Shown here one piece after another: positions 1-9,363 of a DNA stretch of 64,000 nucleotides; within the stretch, counting starts at the first letter, position 1; every line of letters starts with the position of its first letter. Both the position numbers and the translations under genes were made by a program. The notes under the pieces were generated by a model that was not told where the DNA came from, searched no databases, and was given only the letters and a program-made list of their open reading frames with translations. The stretch is taken from assembly GCA_029244985.1 (NCBI GenBank), contig JAQWQD010000017.1, positions 186,001-250,000 on the forward strand. Reading direction: 5' to 3'. This DNA comes from Gammaproteobacteria bacterium (GTDB lineage Bacteria; Pseudomonadota; Gammaproteobacteria; Pseudomonadales; Pseudohongiellaceae).

Positions 1-76
1 TATCTTAGCTTAAGTCTTTACATTATAATCATTAGTGTGGTCGAAAAAACTAAGTATTTAAACGGCAAAAGTTAAC

Positions 77-1798
77 GTGATAACTACAAAAATAGCAGGA
101 ATCAAGGCAATCAAAAGAATTAAAGTGGGTGAAGGAAAAGTTGCAAGCAGCATTTTTTTGGCGCTCTTTGTACCTGTATTATTAGCTTCATGTTCTGATA
201 AATCTTTGGTGGCCGGGATAGAGCCAGTTCTTCCAGAGCGACCGAATATACTTTGGCTTGTAGCCGAAGATTTAAGCCCGATTATTCCACCTTTTGGTGA
301 TTATACAGTCGAAACTCCTAATTTAAGTCGTCTTGCGGCTGAAGGTGTGCGTTATTCGCGAGTTTTTTCAACGTCAGGGGTCTGTGCCCCGAGTAGGGCG
401 ACAATCGCAACCGGGCTCTATCAAAATCGTATTGGAGCCCATCACATGCGCACTACCAGCGTTGTTGATGAAGGTCCAGCAGGGCTAATGCCCTATGAGG
501 CGGTTCCTCCTGCCCAAGTAAAAATGCACAGTCAATATTTTCGTGAAATAGGCTATTTCACCTCAAATAATGCAAAAGAAGATTATCAGTTTAGGAAGCC
601 TCTCACTGCATGGGATGAAAGTAATTCAGATGCACACTGGCGCAATAGAGCGCCAGGTCAACCCTTTTTCTCAATCTTCAATTTTGGTATTACTCATGAA
701 TCTCAAGTTTGGGCTCAGCAAGAAAATCCACTTCTCGTCTCTGAAAATTTGGACGTGCCGGTGCCGCCTTATTTGCCTTCAACCGATATCGCTTTGCGCG
801 ATATTAGACAGGTTTACAGCAATATTGTGGCAATGGATCAACAGATCGGCAATGTTCTCGATCAACTCGAAGAGGATAATTTGTTAGATAGTACCATTAT
901 CTTTTTCTATAGCGATCACGGAGGTCCACTACCACGACAAAAGCGGTTGTTATACGATTCCGGCACTCATTTGCCATTGATTATTCGATATCCAGATGGC
1001 TGGCGTTCTGGTGAAGTGGATGATCAGCTGATCAGTTTTGTAGATTTTAAATCTACTGCATTGTCATTGGCTGGTGTTAAGCCTCCAAATTATGTTGACG
1101 GCCGAGCATTTATAGGAAAATTTTCAAATACTCCAAAGCGGCGATATGTGCACAGTGCTGCCGACCGGTTCGATAATCAATACGATACAATTCGTGCGGT
1201 TAGAGACTCCCGTTTTAAATACTTGCGTAATTATAATCTTGATAAACCTTATTATCTGCCTTTACCCTATCGGGAGCAGATGGCAATAATGCAAGAGCTA
1301 TTGCGACTTGAGGAAAGTGGTAGCCTAAATGAAATTCAAGCTCAATGGTTTCGATCTCAAAAATCACCTGAAGAACTTTTCGACGTCGATAATGACCCTT
1401 ATGAGTTGAGAAACTTAGCTGATGATCCTCATTATGCTGATAAGTTAGTTGAGTTACGCACCGAAATGGATTTATGGCTAGGCCAAATTAATGACTTGGG
1501 TTTTATTCCGGAGCTAGAGTTGATTGAAAAACTTTGGACTGACGGTAATCAACCGAAAACTAAACCGCCTAGCATCAGTGAACAAAATGGGATGGTGCGA
1601 CTATCAAGCGAGACTGTGGGTGCAAACATTGCTTATCAAATAACGTCAGTTGAAGAGCACCTTTCTGCTAAAGAATTCAGCAACCCATGGCAAGTCTATA
1701 CTCGTCCTATTCTTTTGGCGGCAGATGAGCAACTTTTTGTGCTTGCTCACCGAATCGGGTTTGCTCCGAGCGAGCAGGTCATCTACCGACGAAATTAA
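77..1798 (+). CDS. Lipoprotein sulfatase (formylglycine-dependent, heparan-sulfatase-like)
   Basis: Hydrolyses sulfate esters, probably of a polysaccharide, at the cell envelope. The N-terminus has a hydrophobic stretch ending in a lipobox (LLASC, Cys39), so the mature protein should be a lipoprotein. The sulfatase fold follows: NILWLVAEDLSP near residue 60, and the formylglycine motif CAPSR with Cys103 as the residue converted to formylglycine. SDHGGPLPRQKR and YDSGTHLPLIIRYP are typical of the heparan N-sulfatase-like branch. The last ~70 residues (VYTRPILLAADEQLF...) resemble a chitobiase C-terminal-type beta domain. The start is GTG with no strong ribosome-binding site. No formylglycine-generating enzyme or other sulfatase lies in the window. 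The family is sure; the substrate is unknown. Confidence 0.9.
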   Translation: MITTKIAGIKAIKRIKVGEGKVASSIFLALFVPVLLASCSDKSLVAGIEPVLPERPNILWLVAEDLSPIIPPFGDYTVETPNLSRLAAEGVRYSRVFSTSGVCAPSRATIATGLYQNRIGAHHMRTTSVVDEGPAGLMPYEAVPPAQVKMHSQYFREIGYFTSNNAKEDYQFRKPLTAWDESNSDAHWRNRAPGQPFFSIFNFGITHESQVWAQQENPLLVSENLDVPVPPYLPSTDIALRDIRQVYSNIVAMDQQIGNVLDQLEEDNLLDSTIIFFYSDHGGPLPRQKRLLYDSGTHLPLIIRYPDGWRSGEVDDQLISFVDFKSTALSLAGVKPPNYVDGRAFIGKFSNTPKRRYVHSAADRFDNQYDTIRAVRDSRFKYLRNYNLDKPYYLPLPYREQMAIMQELLRLEESGSLNEIQAQWFRSQKSPEELFDVDNDPYELRNLADDPHYADKLVELRTEMDLWLGQINDLGFIPELELIEKLWTDGNQPKTKPPSISEQNGMVRLSSETVGANIAYQITSVEEHLSAKEFSNPWQVYTRPILLAADEQLFVLAHRIGFAPSEQVIYRRN

Positions 1799-1819
1799 AA
1801 AATATCATACAACTGATTT

Positions 1820-1845
1820 AAATTTTCCTCTGAAAATTTTCTTCA
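1820..1845 (+). terminator. Possible AT-rich hairpin after the sulfatase gene
   Basis: An 8-bp AT-rich stem (AAATTTTC / GAAAATTT, loop CTCT) lies about 20 bases after the sulfatase stop and is followed by a pyrimidine-rich stretch. It is weak, and only its position suggests a terminator. Confidence 0.3.
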
Positions 1846-1901
1846 TCTAAGCTCGTATAATTCTGACCCCGGATAAAGGCAAGGTGTTAGGAGACTGGCG
1901 C

Positions 1902-2441
1902 CTAATGCCCGATACGGCGCATTGGGGCGAGAGAGCGGTCGATGATGGAGGCTATGGTTGAGGCTAGCAGTAACCAGGCAATTATTGCTGTGATTTGTTC
2001 CATCACGTCCGTGAAATCCTGGCCTAAACCCAATCTGGAAAAAGCGACAGTAACTAGGGGTACAAAATAGAAAATACCATTCCAGCGCCCTAGAAAGCTC
2101 ATTTTCAAGTCCTTTTGTCGGAATAAAAAATAAGAATCCAGCACATATTGGGAGAACGCTAAAACAATTAATGCTGGCAAATAGGGATTAATAATTCCTG
2201 CATACACGCAACCTATGAGGCCGCCAGTTACAAAGACAAAATCTGTGCCATGATCGAATAGTTGCCCCCGCGTTGATGCTGTTTTTGTTGCGCGGGCCAC
2301 GATGCCATCAAAATAATCTGTGATTAGGGCAAGCAAAATGAAAGAGAAGAGCGTTAACCCTGCGAGTAGGTCTGCTACGGCAATCCCCCAAGCTACTGGA
2401 ATAGTAAGAAGCAGTCGGATTGCCGTAAGAAAATTAGCCAT
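1902..2441 (-). CDS. CDP-alcohol phosphatidyltransferase family membrane protein
   Basis: Transfers a phosphatidyl (or similar) group from a CDP-activated donor to an alcohol acceptor in the inner membrane, as in phosphatidylglycerophosphate or phosphatidylinositol-phosphate synthesis. The full family signature D-x2-D-G-x2-A-R-x8-G-x3-D-x3-D is present: Asp42, Asp45-Gly46, Ala49-Arg50, Gly59, Asp63 and Asp67, with hydrophobic segments on both sides. I chose the ATG at 2441, one base after the stop of the upstream gene (179 residues). A longer frame from 2489 would overlap that gene and add a non-homologous-looking leader. It is the last gene of a leftward run with a flippase-like protein and an epimerase-like protein. 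The acceptor alcohol cannot be read from the sequence. Confidence 0.85.
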   Translation of the reverse strand: MANFLTAIRLLLTIPVAWGIAVADLLAGLTLFSFILLALITDYFDGIVARATKTASTRGQLFDHGTDFVFVTGGLIGCVYAGIINPYLPALIVLAFSQYVLDSYFLFRQKDLKMSFLGRWNGIFYFVPLVTVAFSRLGLGQDFTDVMEQITAIIAWLLLASTIASIIDRSLAPMRRIGH

Positions 2442-2442
2442 C

Positions 2443-3456
2443 CTAACTAAAGAGTTCTCGCTGAGCTCGGCGCCAAAAGACCAAGCCAATTACGGCATTA
2501 AAAAGTATGAAGAAATTATGTTGTACGAACCCAAAGGCAGCCATTTGCCCTTCATTTTCTGGAAACAGGATTACCCAGACTGTAATTGCCGCCGCTCTCA
2601 TAGGGGTTGGTACTGCCGCGGCGAAGAAAATCACCGGCAAATAAGGCAGTAATTCCATGAAAGAGGCTTCGACACCAAACAGTCTCAGTGCAATAGTGTA
2701 TACGACAATAGCCGCCAGTAGGGCAGGAGATCGTAGCAACAAGAACATCAGGTAATGCTTAATTTTCGCCTGTTTGAAGGCATCCAAAATGCGTTTTGTT
2801 CTGAACTGGTTGTTAGGTAATATTTTGCCATCGAAATAGAGTACCCAGGCTGTGAAAAAAATTGCAGCACCAACCGCAATGACAGGCATAAGACTAAAAA
2901 CATCTGGTAAGCCACCGCTCCCAAATACATAGCCTATTGATGCCCACACTAGCAGATAAAATACTTCGCAGAACATTATAAACAGCATGACAGACCCGAC
3001 TTCCCAGCCGGGAATTTTATCTCGTTTGTTCAGATAGTAAGCCATGGCACCTTTGCCTATCTGCTCATTAAAAATAGAGATGATGTAAGCACTGGCGCGA
3101 ATGGGAAGTATATCCCTGTACTTTATGTCTGCTAAAAACCAATTGAGGGCGCGAGTAACAACTAATGTGTCGATGGCGAAATAAAAGAAAGAATAGCCTA
3201 TCATTAATCCCAACCAGGGCAGCCAGGCGACATTCGCGAACACTTGGGTCATATAGGCAATTAGAGATAAACCTTCTCGAACAGCAGCACCGTTTAATCG
3301 ATAGTAAAGATAAGCAAAACAAACGGCCGTTAATCCCAAGAATAAGATTCTGCCTGCTGCGCTGGGTTTTGATTGAGCCATGCCATTCTCCGACTCTTTT
3401 TCCGAGGTGGCTTTAGAAATTTCGTTATTTTCTTCATTTTTAGCAGGTTCGGTCAT
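2443..3456 (-). CDS. Multi-pass membrane protein, lysylphosphatidylglycerol-synthase-TM / flippase-like
   Basis: A 337-residue protein with a hydrophilic, Glu/Lys/Asn-rich N-terminus (about 30 residues) and then roughly 7-8 hydrophobic segments. The overall pattern resembles the flippase-like transmembrane domain of MprF/YbhN-type proteins, but I see no diagnostic motif, so the assignment is tentative. The start lies 2 bases after the stop of the epimerase-like gene, and its own stop is one base from the CDP-alcohol phosphatidyltransferase start, so the three are almost certainly co-transcribed. Sharing an operon with a lipid head-group transferase fits a role in moving or modifying a membrane lipid (inference). 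Confidence 0.6.
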   Translation of the reverse strand: MTEPAKNEENNEISKATSEKESENGMAQSKPSAAGRILFLGLTAVCFAYLYYRLNGAAVREGLSLIAYMTQVFANVAWLPWLGLMIGYSFFYFAIDTLVVTRALNWFLADIKYRDILPIRASAYIISIFNEQIGKGAMAYYLNKRDKIPGWEVGSVMLFIMFCEVFYLLVWASIGYVFGSGGLPDVFSLMPVIAVGAAIFFTAWVLYFDGKILPNNQFRTKRILDAFKQAKIKHYLMFLLLRSPALLAAIVVYTIALRLFGVEASFMELLPYLPVIFFAAAVPTPMRAAAITVWVILFPENEGQMAAFGFVQHNFFILFNAVIGLVFWRRAQRELFS

Positions 3457-3458
3457 AG

Positions 3459-4352
3459 TTAGTTGCCAGTATTAATAATTTTTTTCAATGTGTCTTCCAA
3501 GGGTGTAAGTGTAATGCCAATTGCCTTGTCAGCGTTAGTTTGAACTACTTCATCTTTAGTTATCACGTCGATTACAGTTGGTGTCATTCCACCGCCCTTT
3601 AAAGTACTAGCGATCGCTGAACCTATTTTTGCGATTACAATAGGTACGCTGCCGATTTCAACTGTCTTGCTCATCAATTCGGCAGTTTTCTTAATGATGT
3701 CGCGATAAGTCATACTTTCTGGCCCCACTAATTCATGGGTTACTTGCCCGTCAGGAGGGTTTTTACAGATCTGAATAATTGCTGTACTTAAGTCATCAAT
3801 ATCTAATGGGCGCATGCAGTATTCACCACCGCCCAAAACTTTGGTTCGACCAGCCGACGCGAGACCCACTATCGCGCTCGCGCCAGCTGCTCCAGGTCCA
3901 AGTAATATTGGAGTACGAAGAATGCTCGCTGTAAGTCCTGACTCTTTAATCAGTTGTTCGGCACTGCCTTTGGATCGGAAATAAGCATTAGAAGAATTTT
4001 TACTCGCGCCAACCACGCTAATAAAAATCAAATGCTTGACATTGCTTTTCATGGCTGCCTGAACCACTGCTGCCGTAGCGGCAACATTCGCTGATGCATA
4101 GTTAGAGTTCTTTGCCTCAATAAGTATTCCCGCAAGATGAACAACACAATCAGCATCTGCCATCGCCGTTTCCAAGGAAGCGGGATCGTCATAAGCAATA
4201 ATATGAGGATCAATGGTCAGGGATTTAGGCAGGCCAGAAAATGCTCGTTCGCTGCGAACACCGGCTGTTATTTTTATTTCTGGTTCATTTTTTAACTGCT
4301 CGAGTAAGTTTTGACCGACGCTGCTATTAGCACCAGTTACTGCTATTTTCAT
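3459..4352 (-). CDS. NAD(P)-binding epimerase/NmrA-like protein
   Basis: A 297-residue atypical short-chain dehydrogenase/reductase. The Rossmann nucleotide-binding motif is at the very N-terminus (KIAVTGANSSVGQNLLEQL). CVVHLAGIL near residue 70 and the HLIFISVVGAS region near residue 105 follow the NmrA / NDUFA9-like pattern. The classical SDR Tyr-x3-Lys is only loosely represented (AYFRSKGSAEQLI). Members act as NAD(P)-dependent reductases, epimerases or redox sensors. An upstream AAGGA lies about 11 bases before the ATG. It is the first gene of the three-gene lipid-type cluster and sits 139 bases after cofGH on the same strand. Substrate unknown. Confidence 0.75.
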   Translation of the reverse strand: MKIAVTGANSSVGQNLLEQLKNEPEIKITAGVRSERAFSGLPKSLTIDPHIIAYDDPASLETAMADADCVVHLAGILIEAKNSNYASANVAATAAVVQAAMKSNVKHLIFISVVGASKNSSNAYFRSKGSAEQLIKESGLTASILRTPILLGPGAAGASAIVGLASAGRTKVLGGGEYCMRPLDIDDLSTAIIQICKNPPDGQVTHELVGPESMTYRDIIKKTAELMSKTVEIGSVPIVIAKIGSAIASTLKGGGMTPTVIDVITKDEVVQTNADKAIGITLTPLEDTLKKIINTGN

Positions 4353-4491
4353 TGAATAATTATTCCTTAATTAAGATATGGAGGGTCCAGGGAAATACGT
4401 CCATGTTTGTATCAAGCTAGCACTTTTTAATGCGGAGTTTGAGATAAAAATTCATCCTTGACCGTGAAGAAAAAATACAAGTTAAAGTAAT

Positions 4492-6930
4492 TCAACCTAG
4501 TTGAACTAAATTTTCGAGCTTTTTACTTCGTTGAAGTTTATTTGCTGATGTGTTTTTAATCTGCTCTAACACTGGAGGGTCAAAAGCGATTTTCTTGCGC
4601 GATATTGGAGCATCTTCATAGGCAGTTGTCCGCATACGCGGATTACGATCCATTTGCTTCAGTGCGGATTCCATCCCCTCCGGCGACCATTCCTGCCCAT
4701 GGTCCGCGCCGGCGGCACGTGTAATACTTTCATTCATAAGCGTTCCACCAATGTCATTAGCTCCAGCATTTAGACACGCTAAAACTCCTTGCTGCCCCAT
4801 CTTTACCCAAGAGGTTTGTATATTATCGATGAGGCCATTGAAAACAATTCGAGCAATTGTGTGCATGAGAATAGATTCTCTAAAACTAGGACCAGCTCGA
4901 GATTTGCCTTTTAAATACATAGGCGCTTCCATGTGCACATAAGGCAAAGGAACAAACTCTGTAAAGCCTCGCGTTTGGGTCTGAAGGTCCCGGATAGCTA
5001 CTAAGTGACTTGCCCAGTGAGCCGGACTCTCTACATGACCATACATGACTGTCGCTGTAGTGTTAAAGCCCACCTTGTGTGCGGTAGTCATCACCTCTAG
5101 CCATTGAGCTGTGTTTAATTTGTCCGGGCAGATCAATTTTCGAATATCGTCGTGTAGAATTTCCGCTGCAGTTCCTGGGAGCGTCGACAGTCCAGCCGTT
5201 TTCAACTGTGTTAAAAATTCTTCGAGTGAAATTCCGAGGGTTGCAGCGCCTTGCCAAACTTCCAAGGGCGAGAAGGCATGGATGTGCATTCCTGGAACGG
5301 CCGTTTTAACGGTGGTAACAATATCTAGGTAAGTTTGACCGGTATAATCTGGATGGATTCCACCTTGCATACAAACTTCAGTTGCGCCACGACCCCAAGC
5401 TTCTTGACAGCGTCGAGCTATCTCTTCGGCGCTAATATCGTAGGGGCGACCTCGTAGATTTTCGCTTAATTTGCCTTTTGAAAATGCGCAGAACTGACAT
5501 TTGAAGTAACAAACGTTTGTATAATTAATATTGCGATTAACAACATAACTTACGGTGTCGCCATTGCGTTCTTGTCTAAGTTCGTTAGCAGCTTGAGTCA
5601 AATAGCTAAAATCAGCCCCTCTACTTTCAAACAAGAAAGCGATCTCTTCTTTCGACAGGAGAGTCCCTTGCACGTTTTTTGTTACCAATGCTTTAATCAT
5701 TGAGCTAGTATTTTTGTGATTTCTAGTGTGGAGAATCAAATCTCTTTCTAATTGAGGAATGTCTGTCCGTTCACCTGGTGTCCACGTATCCCTTTTTGCA
5801 AAACCGCTAGCATCTGCAAGGCGCAAAACAGGCGCAACCGTTTCGGTGGCGAGCCATTGCTGATAGTTCATTGCATAAGTAGGATAAATTGTGAGGCGTT
5901 GTTCCAGAAATTTTCCTGCAGCTTCTGTTTCTCTTGCCAAATTATCAAGATGTGGCCATGGTGCTTCTGGATTAACATGATCTGGTGTCAGCGGAGAGAC
6001 ACCACCCCAATCATTAATGCCAGCATTGACCAGTTGGGGCAAGACGCCAGGACTTAAGTTCGGCGGCGCTTGAATGTTCATTTTGGGGCCAAAAATTAGG
6101 CGCGCGACGGCAATAGTCCATAGCAACTCATTGAGGTCAGGCTCAGGCGCTGAGGACATTTTAGTGTCTGGCTTGGCTCGGAAATTCTGAACAATAATTT
6201 CTTGAATATGACCGTGGCGATTATGGATCTCTTTAATAGCGAGTAAAGACTCAATCCGCTCCATTCTGGTTTCGCCAATGCCAATTAGAATCCCTGTGGT
6301 AAACGGGACAGCATGCTGACCGGCTATATCGATGGTTTTCAGTCGAACTTCTGGAGTTTTGTCCGGAGAACCATAGTGTGGCATGCCTTTTTCGCATAGT
6401 CTGGAAGACGCCGATTCCAGCATGATTCCCATTGAGGCACTGACTTTTCTTAGGTTTTGAATTTCCTCTGCAGTCATATTGCCCGCATTTATGTGAGGTA
6501 ACATCCCAGTTTCTTTAAGAACTCTCTCAGCGATGTGGGTTACATAGTCTAGCGTGCTGTTATACCCCATTTCCGTCAAAGCTACTCGAGCAGCTTTGTA
6601 GCGCAGTTCCGGTTTTTCCCCTAAAGTAAACAGTGCTTCTTGGCAGCCTTGAGCTGCACCCTCGTGGCATAGTCTCAGGACGTCTTCTGCTGCGAGGTAA
6701 GGGCTAGCTATTCTGCGAGGCGTTTTCGCGAAGGTGCAGTAGTGACAGACATCTCGGCACAGATGAGTAAGAGGGACAAATACTTTCTTCGAAAAAGTAA
6801 TGATATTTCGGTGGCTGTAATCGCGCATCTTACAGGCGATATCGGCTAAGGCAGCCGTGTTATCAACGTCTGCTAAGGAGAGCGCCTGTTCTCGAGAGAG
6901 CGCTGTTTGGGTGTCAAATTGATGCAGCAC
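4492..6930 (-). CDS. cofGH: Bifunctional FO synthase (CofG-CofH fusion, FbiC type)
   Basis: Makes FO (7,8-didemethyl-8-hydroxy-5-deazariboflavin), the chromophore precursor of coenzyme F420 and of some photolyases, from tyrosine and a ribityl-uracil intermediate of riboflavin synthesis. Two radical-SAM modules lie in tandem. The N-terminal CofG half has C-x3-C-x2-C at Cys58, Cys62 and Cys65 (CRDVCHYCTFA). The C-terminal CofH half has the second C-x3-C-x2-C at Cys474, Cys478 and Cys481 (CYFKCQFCAFSKG). The 812-residue length and CofG-then-CofH order match actinobacterial FbiC. The start is GTG with a weak ribosome-binding site. No cofC, cofD/fbiA, cofE/fbiB or obvious F420-dependent oxidoreductase lies in the window. 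The gene is unexpected in a gammaproteobacterium, though F420 genes are known in some proteobacteria. Confidence 0.95.
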   Translation of the reverse strand: MLHQFDTQTALSREQALSLADVDNTAALADIACKMRDYSHRNIITFSKKVFVPLTHLCRDVCHYCTFAKTPRRIASPYLAAEDVLRLCHEGAAQGCQEALFTLGEKPELRYKAARVALTEMGYNSTLDYVTHIAERVLKETGMLPHINAGNMTAEEIQNLRKVSASMGIMLESASSRLCEKGMPHYGSPDKTPEVRLKTIDIAGQHAVPFTTGILIGIGETRMERIESLLAIKEIHNRHGHIQEIIVQNFRAKPDTKMSSAPEPDLNELLWTIAVARLIFGPKMNIQAPPNLSPGVLPQLVNAGINDWGGVSPLTPDHVNPEAPWPHLDNLARETEAAGKFLEQRLTIYPTYAMNYQQWLATETVAPVLRLADASGFAKRDTWTPGERTDIPQLERDLILHTRNHKNTSSMIKALVTKNVQGTLLSKEEIAFLFESRGADFSYLTQAANELRQERNGDTVSYVVNRNINYTNVCYFKCQFCAFSKGKLSENLRGRPYDISAEEIARRCQEAWGRGATEVCMQGGIHPDYTGQTYLDIVTTVKTAVPGMHIHAFSPLEVWQGAATLGISLEEFLTQLKTAGLSTLPGTAAEILHDDIRKLICPDKLNTAQWLEVMTTAHKVGFNTTATVMYGHVESPAHWASHLVAIRDLQTQTRGFTEFVPLPYVHMEAPMYLKGKSRAGPSFRESILMHTIARIVFNGLIDNIQTSWVKMGQQGVLACLNAGANDIGGTLMNESITRAAGADHGQEWSPEGMESALKQMDRNPRMRTTAYEDAPISRKKIAFDPPVLEQIKNTSANKLQRSKKLENLVQLG

Positions 6931-7158
6931 TGTGGGTCTTTTAATGAGATTTCAATAAATTTTTAATAAATAGCTATTCGAGAACATAAGATTAACAGTC
7001 TGGTGGTTAAAAAGGTAACTAAGAGCGGGTTTTCAGTAAATGAAATGCGACAATCTGTTACGAAAAGAATTGAAGTCTATCTCTCACGAAATAACGCTTT
7101 CTGGTTTAAACTAGCTAAAAAGCAATGCTAGGAAAGAAAATATAAGAAGAGATTATCA

Positions 7159-8559
7159 ATGAAAGTAAATTCCACACTGTTAAGCGTAGCGTTTGGTTTA
7201 AGCGGCTGTCTCACTGGAGCGATCTTCTCGTATACGCCTTTAAATGCTCAAGTTAGCGATCAGGTCGGCGATGCATTTTTTATTGAAAATGTAAGAATCA
7301 TTATTGGTGATGGCAATGTAATCGAAAATGGTTTTCTTGAAATTGAAAATGGATTAATTGAAACAGTTTCAGCCGGAGCTCTTGTAAATGCTGAAGCTAA
7401 AATGTCCATTGATGGTCAAGGAAAAACTATCATGCCTGCGCTAATCGATGGTCATTCACATCTCGGTTATCAAGGTAGAAGTAGTTGGGGTTCACAAAAT
7501 TATGGTAAGCAGAATCTTATCGACAATCTGGAGCAGTACGCCTACTACGGATTCAGCGCAGTTTTTTCAGCGGGAAGTGATGCTCCCAATATAATAAACA
7601 GTGTGGAAAACGCCAGGCAGGATGGTGAGTTTATCGGTGCGCAAGTACTTTTTGCGGCAGGGATGGCACCTCCAGGCCAGGGCCCAAATGATCAATTTCT
7701 GAGTCATGCGTTAGCCGTTGAAGACGAGGTAAGTGAAACTATTCTCTTTGGTTTAGAGAATCCTGAGCAAGCTAGACAACAAGTTAGGGCAGCCTCGGCC
7801 AATGGTATTAAATTTATCAAAATATGGGTCGATGATCGCGGAGGTAGTCAGCGCAAATTATCACCACCGATTTATGAAGCGGTAATTGAGGAAGCTGAAA
7901 ACCTGGGCTTAAAGGTTTTTGTTCATCAACAGTTTGCTTCGGATATGCCAGGACTTTTGTCAGCCGGTGCCCGTGGGTTTTTGCATGGTCGAATTGGTCA
8001 GGATTTTGATAGTGATATCGCGAATCAAGCTAGTGCTAGTGGCGCTTTTATAATTCCCAATTGGGGGTTGGCTGAGCTTAGGCGAGAGGCTATAGGCGAA
8101 GACAGTTTTTTAAGTGATATTTTTACAGACGAAGTGATGCAGCCTCTTACAGCGGGCAATGATAGTCGGCAAACCGCATTAAGACGAAATTCGGTTTCTG
8201 AGGCAGAGCGATCTGCTAGTTTTTTAGGCCTGATCGATGCGGGAGTGGATATCGTTTTGGGAACTGATGCTGGCGCAGTACCTGACCACCCTTTTGGATA
8301 TACCGGTCATCGGGAGCTGGAGATATATGTTCGGCTAGGTATGACTCCAATGCAGGCTATCGTGGCTGGAACGAATAATGCAGCCCGCCATCTAGGGCTC
8401 GAATTCAAGGGTGAGCTTAAGCCAGGATTTTCGGCCGATATAATTCTTTTAGAGCAAAACCCCCTCGAAGATATCCGTAATACTCGTTCTATTGAACGGG
8501 TTTTTCTCGCTGGCGTGGAAGTTGATCGTGGCCGGTTAAAAGATAAATGGAAGCCTTAA
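7159..8559 (+). CDS. Exported amidohydrolase (imidazolonepropionase-like)
   Basis: A metal-dependent hydrolase of the amidohydrolase superfamily, with an N-terminal signal-type hydrophobic segment ending near residue 31 (...YTPLNAQ), so probably periplasmic. Metal-ligand features occur in order: His-x-His in LIDGHSHLG near residue 98, the lysine region IKFIKIWVDD, FVHQQFASD, the GFLHGRIG histidine, and the late Asp in LGTDAGAVPDHPFG. The ending (GELKPGFSADIILLEQNPLEDI) is the usual beta-sandwich return. A purine-rich AGAAGAGA precedes the ATG. It is divergent from cofGH and stands alone. Family members hydrolyse cyclic amides, dipeptides or organophosphates; the substrate here is not predictable. 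Confidence 0.85.
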   Translation: MKVNSTLLSVAFGLSGCLTGAIFSYTPLNAQVSDQVGDAFFIENVRIIIGDGNVIENGFLEIENGLIETVSAGALVNAEAKMSIDGQGKTIMPALIDGHSHLGYQGRSSWGSQNYGKQNLIDNLEQYAYYGFSAVFSAGSDAPNIINSVENARQDGEFIGAQVLFAAGMAPPGQGPNDQFLSHALAVEDEVSETILFGLENPEQARQQVRAASANGIKFIKIWVDDRGGSQRKLSPPIYEAVIEEAENLGLKVFVHQQFASDMPGLLSAGARGFLHGRIGQDFDSDIANQASASGAFIIPNWGLAELRREAIGEDSFLSDIFTDEVMQPLTAGNDSRQTALRRNSVSEAERSASFLGLIDAGVDIVLGTDAGAVPDHPFGYTGHRELEIYVRLGMTPMQAIVAGTNNAARHLGLEFKGELKPGFSADIILLEQNPLEDIRNTRSIERVFLAGVEVDRGRLKDKWKP

Positions 8560-8859
8560 TATCAAGAATCCAATAACCTTGACTTTAGCTGTTTTCTGGA
8601 TGTCAACGTGAACTTTTTCTTTGTCAGATACAAACTCTGTTTTTCCAAGAACAGCCCTAAAGCATCTTAGATTTTTATTGATTTAGATAAACCTAATACT
8701 GGGGACGCCTACCGTTGTCCTTGCTAACTGCTGTTATGATGTGGCTTAAACAAAGTGTCTTGAGAATAGCTTAGGAGTATCATTTAACCGCAATTGCTAA
8801 TAAATTACTGACCCAATACTAATTGAGCACGGCATTGGTATAAGAGGACCTGCGCGCAA
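8560..8859. other. Non-coding gap between amidohydrolase and MaoC-like genes
   Basis: I see no gene, tRNA or clear hairpin. The last ~40 bases hold the leader of the MaoC-like gene, with an AGAGG about 12 bases before its ATG. Confidence 0.5.
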
Positions 8860-9363
8860 ATGACTAAAGATATTGATCCAGATTTTGATCCCGCCAAACA
8901 CACCCTCACCGAATCCAGTTATTTCGAAGACTTAGAGATAGGGCAACGATTCTTGAGCCCTTCTCGTACCTTAGGGGACGCAAACTTCGCAGCTTTTCAA
9001 ATGGTCTCAGGTGACAATCATCCAATTCACTATGATGAGGAATACTGCCGGCGCCGCGGGTATCCAGGATTGTTAGCTCATGGTTTGCAAGTTGCAGCGC
9101 AATGTGCACCAGGTGCTGGAATGCTCCCGCATGTATTAGAGGATAGCCTAATTGGCTTGATCGAACATAGTGCAAAATTTTTAAAACCTGTGTATAGCGG
9201 AGATACTGTCTATCCTGCACTAGAAGTAATTGACCTGACCCCAGGAAATACGACTGGTGTAATCACGTTACGTACGACAGTACATAATCAGCGACGTCAA
9301 TTGGTGTTAGAGGGTGCACAAAAAATGTTGGTTAAAAAAAGGTCGATAGCAGCAATCAAATAA
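8860..9363 (+). CDS. MaoC-like hotdog-fold dehydratase
   Basis: A 167-residue single-hotdog protein of the MaoC/(R)-enoyl-CoA hydratase type. The N-terminal YFEDLEIGQRF element and the hydratase block VSGDNHPIHYDEEYCRRRG followed by LLAHG (about residues 49-75) carry the Asp and His expected of (R)-specific hydratases. Family members hydrate or dehydrate acyl-CoA thioesters in the cytoplasm. Its TAA stop is immediately followed by the ATG of the VOC gene, so the two form an operon. The acyl substrate is unknown; the pairing suggests a small catabolic step. Confidence 0.85.
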   Translation: MTKDIDPDFDPAKHTLTESSYFEDLEIGQRFLSPSRTLGDANFAAFQMVSGDNHPIHYDEEYCRRRGYPGLLAHGLQVAAQCAPGAGMLPHVLEDSLIGLIEHSAKFLKPVYSGDTVYPALEVIDLTPGNTTGVITLRTTVHNQRRQLVLEGAQKMLVKKRSIAAIK

